This document shows positions 7,994-10,138 of a stretch of DNA of 10,138 bases, one piece after another. Each line of letters starts with the position of its first letter. Positions within the stretch are counted from its first letter, which is position 1. This DNA is from an uncultured Terrimonas sp. (GTDB lineage Bacteria > Bacteroidota > Bacteroidia > Chitinophagales > Chitinophagaceae): assembly GCA_946886925.1 (NCBI GenBank), contig CAMPJQ010000050.1, positions 1-10,138 of the forward strand, written 5' to 3'. The notes beneath the pieces were generated by a model. The model made no database searches. It saw nothing but the letters and a program-made list of their open reading frames with translations, and was not told where the DNA came from. The position numbers and the translations under genes were made by a program.

Positions 7994-8242
7994 ATGTTAA
8001 ATTCAACTTCATCTAAAAACGTAGTATGGCTCAGCAGATTACTGCGCTGGGGGTTGGGTGTCTTTTTTATAATTGTTGGATTTATATATTATACTGCAGG
8101 AGGATGGCCCGCTATATTATTTGGAGCCATTTTTTTTATTACGGGATTTTTTCGACCCAAGAGATGTATAGATGGCAGTTGTGAAATTCCGGATAAAGAT
8201 ATCAGTACATGTCAGGAAAGCCGTTTTAAAAATTACCACTAA
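7994..8242 (+). CDS. Small two-TM membrane protein with conserved Cys, DUF2892/YgaP-TM-like
   Basis: 82 residues from ATG 7994. A GTG at 7961 in the same frame would add 11 residues and overlap the preceding stop as GTGA, which is possible but less likely because the added residues are not family-like. Two hydrophobic segments (about 14-34 and 38-54) are followed by RPKRCIDGSC (54-63) and a short soluble tail with a third Cys at 73. The pattern of two helices followed by RPxRC resembles the YgaP-type transmembrane/DUF2892 group, some of whose members carry a rhodanese domain, which is absent here. Pairing with the DUF6132-like gene suggests a shared role in membrane thiol, sulfur or metal handling, but that is inference. 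No terminator with a T-run is seen downstream. Confidence 0.72.
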   Translation: MLNSTSSKNVVWLSRLLRWGLGVFFIIVGFIYYTAGGWPAILFGAIFFITGFFRPKRCIDGSCEIPDKDISTCQESRFKNYH

Positions 8243-8273
8243 ATAAACGGTTATAATGAAAAAGCTACCGCTC

Positions 8274-8418
8274 CGTTGTAAATTAACACCCAGGGGACGG
8301 TGTAGGACTGTCCAGTCTTTTCCAAAGTGATTGTGCGATAACAGGCGACTATCTAAATCGGACGTGTAGCCGGTATCATGTTTACCGAATACAGAAGAAA
8401 ACAAAACGTGTATGGAGC
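8274..8418 (-). pseudogene. GIY-YIG nuclease remnant, distal copy
   Basis: Translated fragments FGKHDTGYTSDLDSRLLSHN and HFGKDWT match the first half of the neighbouring GIY-YIG gene. Compared with that copy, the start codon and most of the terminator are deleted between the tRNA remnant and the nuclease part. There is also one extra G (8293-8296 run, CAGGGGACGG against CAGGGACGG), which breaks the frame after about the PW position, and the C-terminal third is absent: similarity stops near 8274, about 30 bases from the stop of the convergent membrane-protein gene. It cannot encode a working nuclease. An open frame (8500-8117, TTG start) runs through the tRNA remnant into this fragment by chance. 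Confidence 0.8.
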
Positions 8419-8423
8419 TTCTG

Positions 8424-8498
8424 TAGCGGCATGGGGAGTTGAAACCACCACCGCGGTCACAGCCCCAGTCCGCCGCGGCGGATATGAAACCTGCACTC
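8424..8498 (-). pseudogene. Degraded tRNA-Met remnant with GC-rich insertion
   Basis: The 3' end TTCAACTCCCCATGCCGCTA matches the intact tRNA except for one base. At the other end GAGTGCAGGTTTCATATCC resembles the tRNA anticodon-arm region GAGCGCAGGATTCATAACC, with the CAT anticodon still readable. The acceptor 5' strand and D-arm 5' half are missing, and the region between the anticodon arm and T-arm is replaced by a longer GC-rich stretch with CCGCGG and a 14-bp palindrome. It cannot fold as a tRNA. Confidence 0.75.
8469..8482. repeat. 14-bp perfect palindrome TCCGCCGCGGCGGA
   Basis: The sequence equals its own reverse complement over 14 bases and is entirely GC apart from its ends, in strong contrast to the AT-rich surroundings. 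A second CCGCGG lies at 8451-8456. It sits inside the tRNA remnant in place of the normal variable region, so it arrived as an insertion or by local rearrangement. It could be part of a dispersed palindromic repeat family; genome copies would have to be counted. Confidence 0.6.
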
Positions 8499-8738
8499 AA
8501 TGAACTATTTTCCTAATAAAGTCTCTTCCAGCCCCACTTTTCAACCATTTCTCGTAAGTCATCGCCTCTTGTTGAGTGAGAAATTCCTTGCTGTAATTAA
8601 CACCCAGGGACGGTAGCGGGCTGTCTGGCCTTTTCCAAAATGATTATGCGATATTAGGCGACTAGCTAAATCTGATGTGTAGCCGGCATAATGTTTCCCG
8701 AATGTGGAAGAATACAAAACGTATACGATGTATGGCAT
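8497..8738 (-). pseudogene. Small GIY-YIG endonuclease-like gene, broken by one frameshift
   Basis: From ATG 8738 the frame reads MPYIVYVLYSSTFGKHYAGY and onward through TSDLASRLISHN, the core of the GIY-YIG fold (VYV at 5-7, YAG at 17-19, Arg27). It then goes out of frame near 8593-8598 and stops early at 8561-8559. Adding one T there restores an 80-residue protein whose second half contains YSKEFLTQQEAMTYEKWLKS, ends RDFIRKIVH and stops at 8499-8497, the normal length and ending of these single-domain proteins. The other copy still has the missing base (GTAAATTAAC against GTAATTAAC). The family (UPF0213/YhbQ-like) is a predicted DNA nuclease. The ATG lies four bases past the T-run of the tRNA terminator, so expression would depend on readthrough. 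A sequencing error could also explain the frameshift. Confidence 0.82.
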
Positions 8739-8741
8739 AGC

Positions 8742-8765
8742 AAAAAAGCCCCGTGTGGAGCTTTT
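8742..8765 (-). terminator. Terminator of tRNA-Met
   Basis: On the minus strand AAAAGCTCC, loop ACAC, GGGGCTTTT, with one T-G wobble, then two further Ts. It starts immediately after the mature tRNA 3' end. The downstream nuclease gene begins just beyond it. Confidence 0.8.
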
Positions 8766-8766
8766 G

Positions 8767-8840
8767 TAGCGGGATGGGGAGTTGAACCCCAGACCTCAGG
8801 GTTATGAATCCTGCGCTCTAACCGCCTGAGCTACCCCGCC
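8767..8840 (-). tRNA. tRNA-Met (CAU), elongator type
   Basis: 74 bases, no encoded CCA. Acceptor GGCGGGG pairs with TCCCGCT (wobble at 1-72 and 7-66), discriminator A73. D-arm GCTC/GAGC with a 9-base loop. Anticodon arm CAGGA-TTCATAA-CCCTG with anticodon CAT. Variable loop AGGTC. T-arm TGGGG-TTCAACT-CCCCA. The pair next to the anticodon loop (31-39) is A-C instead of a Watson-Crick pair. A CAT anticodon may also belong to tRNA-Ile2 (lysidine) or initiator tRNA. G1 paired by wobble and the absence of three consecutive G-C pairs in the anticodon stem argue against the initiator; Ile2 is less likely by overall sequence but not excluded. Confidence 0.9.
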
Positions 8841-8920
8841 TGTTATCTTTGTTTTTCGGCCCTAACTATATCCAATTTTATTCGGCGGTAGAATTTACTC
8901 GCCTTCTTTATTTCGGGCTG

Positions 8921-8928
8921 CAAAAATA
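8921..8928 (-). promoter_or_regulatory. Candidate -7 element of the tRNA-Met promoter
   Basis: On the minus strand TATTTTTG followed by CAGCCCGAAA matches the Bacteroidota -7 consensus TAnnTTTG. It lies about 80 bases before the mature tRNA 5' end, which leaves a leader for RNase P removal. A TTTG-type -33 box is not evident at the usual distance. Confidence 0.5.
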
Positions 8929-8982
8929 GGGGTTTTAATAATATTTTTTAATGTTTTCCTGAACAAAGACATACAAAACCTG

Positions 8983-9019
8983 AAAATAAAAAAGCAGGTG
9001 ATTAGACAATCACCCGCTT
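8983..9019 (-). terminator. Rho-independent terminator of the transposase-like gene
   Basis: On the minus strand AAGCGGGTGATT, loop GTCT, AATCACCTGCTT, a 12-bp stem with one G-T wobble, followed by the T-rich run TTTTTATTTT (partly in the stem end). On the plus strand no T-run follows, so it acts for transcripts from the right, i.e. the gene at 9165-9878. Confidence 0.88.
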
Positions 9020-9044
9020 ACCAAAACATGAGAAAACTTCTATT

Positions 9045-9084
9045 CCTTCAACTTAGTTAGTATGATCCAGGAATGAGTTGAAGG
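9045..9084. repeat. Perfect 9-bp inverted repeat between the transposase-like gene and its terminator
   Basis: CCTTCAACT (9045-9053) and AGTTGAAGG (9076-9084) are exact inverted repeats with a 22-base spacer. They lie in the 3' untranslated stretch of the transposase-like gene, 80 bases past its stop. They may be a structured 3' UTR element or a remnant of a mobile-element end. No T-run is attached. Confidence 0.35.
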
Positions 9085-9164
9085 TTAAACTTTAGAAAAA
9101 ATCCCCGGAGTGATTTCAATATTTTGATAAGGGACCGGCTTTAAGCCCCTGTTATGAAATTTTA

Positions 9165-9878
9165 TTATGATTGTCTGGCACTCTTGTATGCCGTGGCGTA
9201 ATTTTCATATGCTTCATTTTTAAAATACCGCGGAGTACTAATAATCCCGGTAAGCACAGTAAGGATATCGTCATTCCGGAAGTTATACCTGAACTCACAC
9301 TCCTTAATATGCAGGTATAAAGTACTTTTATTCATCCCTCTGAACTTTTGCAAACGGCTTTTGGTATGCTTCCAAAAACCGGTAATTTCTGGCAGGGCAT
9401 TTGAAAAAGCAGGAATTCCTGTATTACCGTCCAGCCAATACAAACGCCAGTCATTAAAATCAGCTATTGCATGATAACCTTCAAAGATGGGCACTGAACC
9501 TCCATTAATAGCCGCATCGTCTTTACCCTGTAGCTGCAATATTGATGCCTGGCAAATATTCTTAAGCCATGCAGTAGACACTTTGCCCTTATATATATAA
9601 AACCCATAGTATGCCGGATTATCTACTGGATTGGATGTTACATCCACAGCACTATTTGCGGCATCAAGTGTATGTGACCGTTGACCGGCAAGAAGACCGG
9701 CTTCACAAAAGGAAGCAATTGCAGAACGAATAAGCCTGAAGTAATTATTTACAGTTACCCTGCTTACGCCGCTTATACCGGCTATCTGGGTAGCAGTAAG
9801 ATCATCACAAAACAGTTCCAGTATTTCCCGGCATTTCCTGTCTGGTAAATGCCCTCCTTTTAGCAGTTTATAACTCAT
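9165..9878 (-). CDS. IS1595/ISXO2-like transposase-derived protein, probably catalytically inactive
   Basis: 237 residues. The N-terminus carries a helix-turn-helix, LTATQIAGISGVSRVTVNNY (27-46), like that of zinc-ribbon-less IS1595 members. The C-terminus keeps the family signature: ITGFWKHTKSRLQKFRGMNK (165-184), then LYLHIKECEFRYNFR (187-201). Between them YYGFYIYKGKVSTAW (90-104) aligns with the beta-strands after the first catalytic Asp. The expected acidic residues are missing or replaced: no VDE/YFG-type first Asp before YYG, the second (usually TDG) reads FEG at 132-134, and the third (usually xxIExFW) reads EITGFW. The frame is intact, has its own terminator and lacks obvious terminal inverted repeats. 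So it may be a domesticated DNA-binding protein, or a recently inactivated transposase. Function unknown. Confidence 0.75.
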   Translation of the reverse strand: MSYKLLKGGHLPDRKCREILELFCDDLTATQIAGISGVSRVTVNNYFRLIRSAIASFCEAGLLAGQRSHTLDAANSAVDVTSNPVDNPAYYGFYIYKGKVSTAWLKNICQASILQLQGKDDAAINGGSVPIFEGYHAIADFNDWRLYWLDGNTGIPAFSNALPEITGFWKHTKSRLQKFRGMNKSTLYLHIKECEFRYNFRNDDILTVLTGIISTPRYFKNEAYENYATAYKSARQS

Positions 9879-10138
9879 AAGACAAACAGTTAATACGAAT
9901 TGTTTCGGATTTAAAAATCCTTAGAAAACATGGCAGAGAAAACATAAAATACACCAACGGGAAAAAGTCGGGGGTAAACGAAGTATACTAGATTAATTTA
10001 TCATTTTGATAAGTGTGTCTGCTATACACGCTGCCGCACAATTAAAATGACTCTTTTAACCGGCTGTTTATTTTTAAGTCCTCTCCTATATTAAACATTT
10101 TAGAAGGCTATATGTTACAATGATGTGAGCACCGGTTG
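9879..10138. other. Non-coding right end of window
   Basis: No supported gene. A short perfect repeat TTATCA-TTT-TGATAA lies at 9998-10012. The region should contain the promoter of the transposase-like gene starting at 9878, but no TAnnTTTG match was found on the minus strand. One minus frame is open from the right edge for 15 codons, too short to call as a gene end. Confidence 0.5.

Larger units (their letters stand above)
8274..8840 (-). repeat. Tandem duplication of a tRNA-Met plus GIY-YIG nuclease unit
   Basis: The minus strand reads tRNA-Met (8840-8767), terminator, GIY-YIG gene (8738-8497), then a second tRNA-Met remnant (8498-8424) and a second GIY-YIG remnant (about 8418-8274). Over about 128 aligned bases of the nuclease part the two copies agree at roughly 83% by eye. 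The last 22 bases of the tRNA differ at one position only (ATCCCGC against ATGCCGC). The second unit begins exactly at the stop codon of the first nuclease gene, where TGA overlaps the tRNA word GAG. The unit appears to have been duplicated as tRNA plus nuclease, with later decay of the distal copy. Confidence 0.85.

Noticed and set aside
8117..8500. Open frame of 127 codons on the minus strand
   Set aside because: It uses a TTG start inside the tRNA remnant, passes through a frameshifted GIY-YIG remnant and continues antisense to the membrane-protein gene. It is a chance fusion.
8274..8840. CRISPR or other short-repeat array
   Set aside because: There are only two long diverged copies with coding and tRNA character; no regular short repeats with spacers.
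9085..10138. Terminal inverted repeats of an insertion sequence around the IS1595-like gene
   Set aside because: No matching inverted ends or target duplication could be found by eye on the two flanks.
10091..10138. End of a gene entering on the minus strand from the right edge
   Set aside because: Only 15 open codons before a stop, with no recognisable motif.

Overview
The window looks like chromosomal DNA from a member of the Bacteroidota, most likely Chitinophagales/Chitinophagaceae. The reasons are a SusC/RagA-type TonB-dependent transporter, a ThuA/PVC-propeller lipoprotein with a short lipobox, genes without Shine-Dalgarno sequences, a TAnnTTTG-type -7 element ahead of a tRNA, and a DUF6132-like small membrane protein. 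No closer identification is possible from sequence alone.

Positions 1-1295 (minus) hold the N-terminal 431 codons of a SusC-like transporter that runs off the left edge. A 500-base non-coding stretch with several dyads separates it from a strong terminator (1791-1832). That terminator closes a minus-strand group of three genes: an AraC-family regulator with a cupin domain (6796-7665), a Gfo/Idh/MocA oxidoreductase (5469-6596), and a very large lipoprotein (1866-5360). The lipoprotein joins a ThuA domain, a PVC-type beta-propeller, a HEAT-like helical region, a LamG-like sandwich and a C-terminal azurin-like copper domain. The oxidoreductase and the ThuA domain recall the ThuB/ThuA pairing of keto-sugar metabolism, so I read the group as a regulated carbohydrate oxidation/uptake locus; the substrate is unknown. 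Possible AraC operator half-sites lie in the gap upstream of the oxidoreductase.

Divergent from the regulator are two overlapping or abutting genes for small cysteine-containing membrane proteins (7758-8242, plus).

The most unusual part is 8274-8840 (minus). An elongator-type tRNA-Met(CAU) is followed by its terminator and, a few bases later, by a small GIY-YIG endonuclease gene broken by a single-base frameshift. Directly at the stop codon of that gene a second, degraded copy of the same unit begins: a tRNA-Met remnant carrying a GC-rich insertion with a 14-bp perfect palindrome, followed by a truncated GIY-YIG remnant. The tRNA and nuclease therefore appear to have been duplicated as one unit.

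Further right, 9165-9878 (minus) encodes a protein related to IS1595/ISXO2-like transposases. It keeps the HTH and the C-terminal fold signature but seems to have lost the catalytic acidic residues, and it has a strong terminator of its own (8983-9019). The last 260 bases show no gene.
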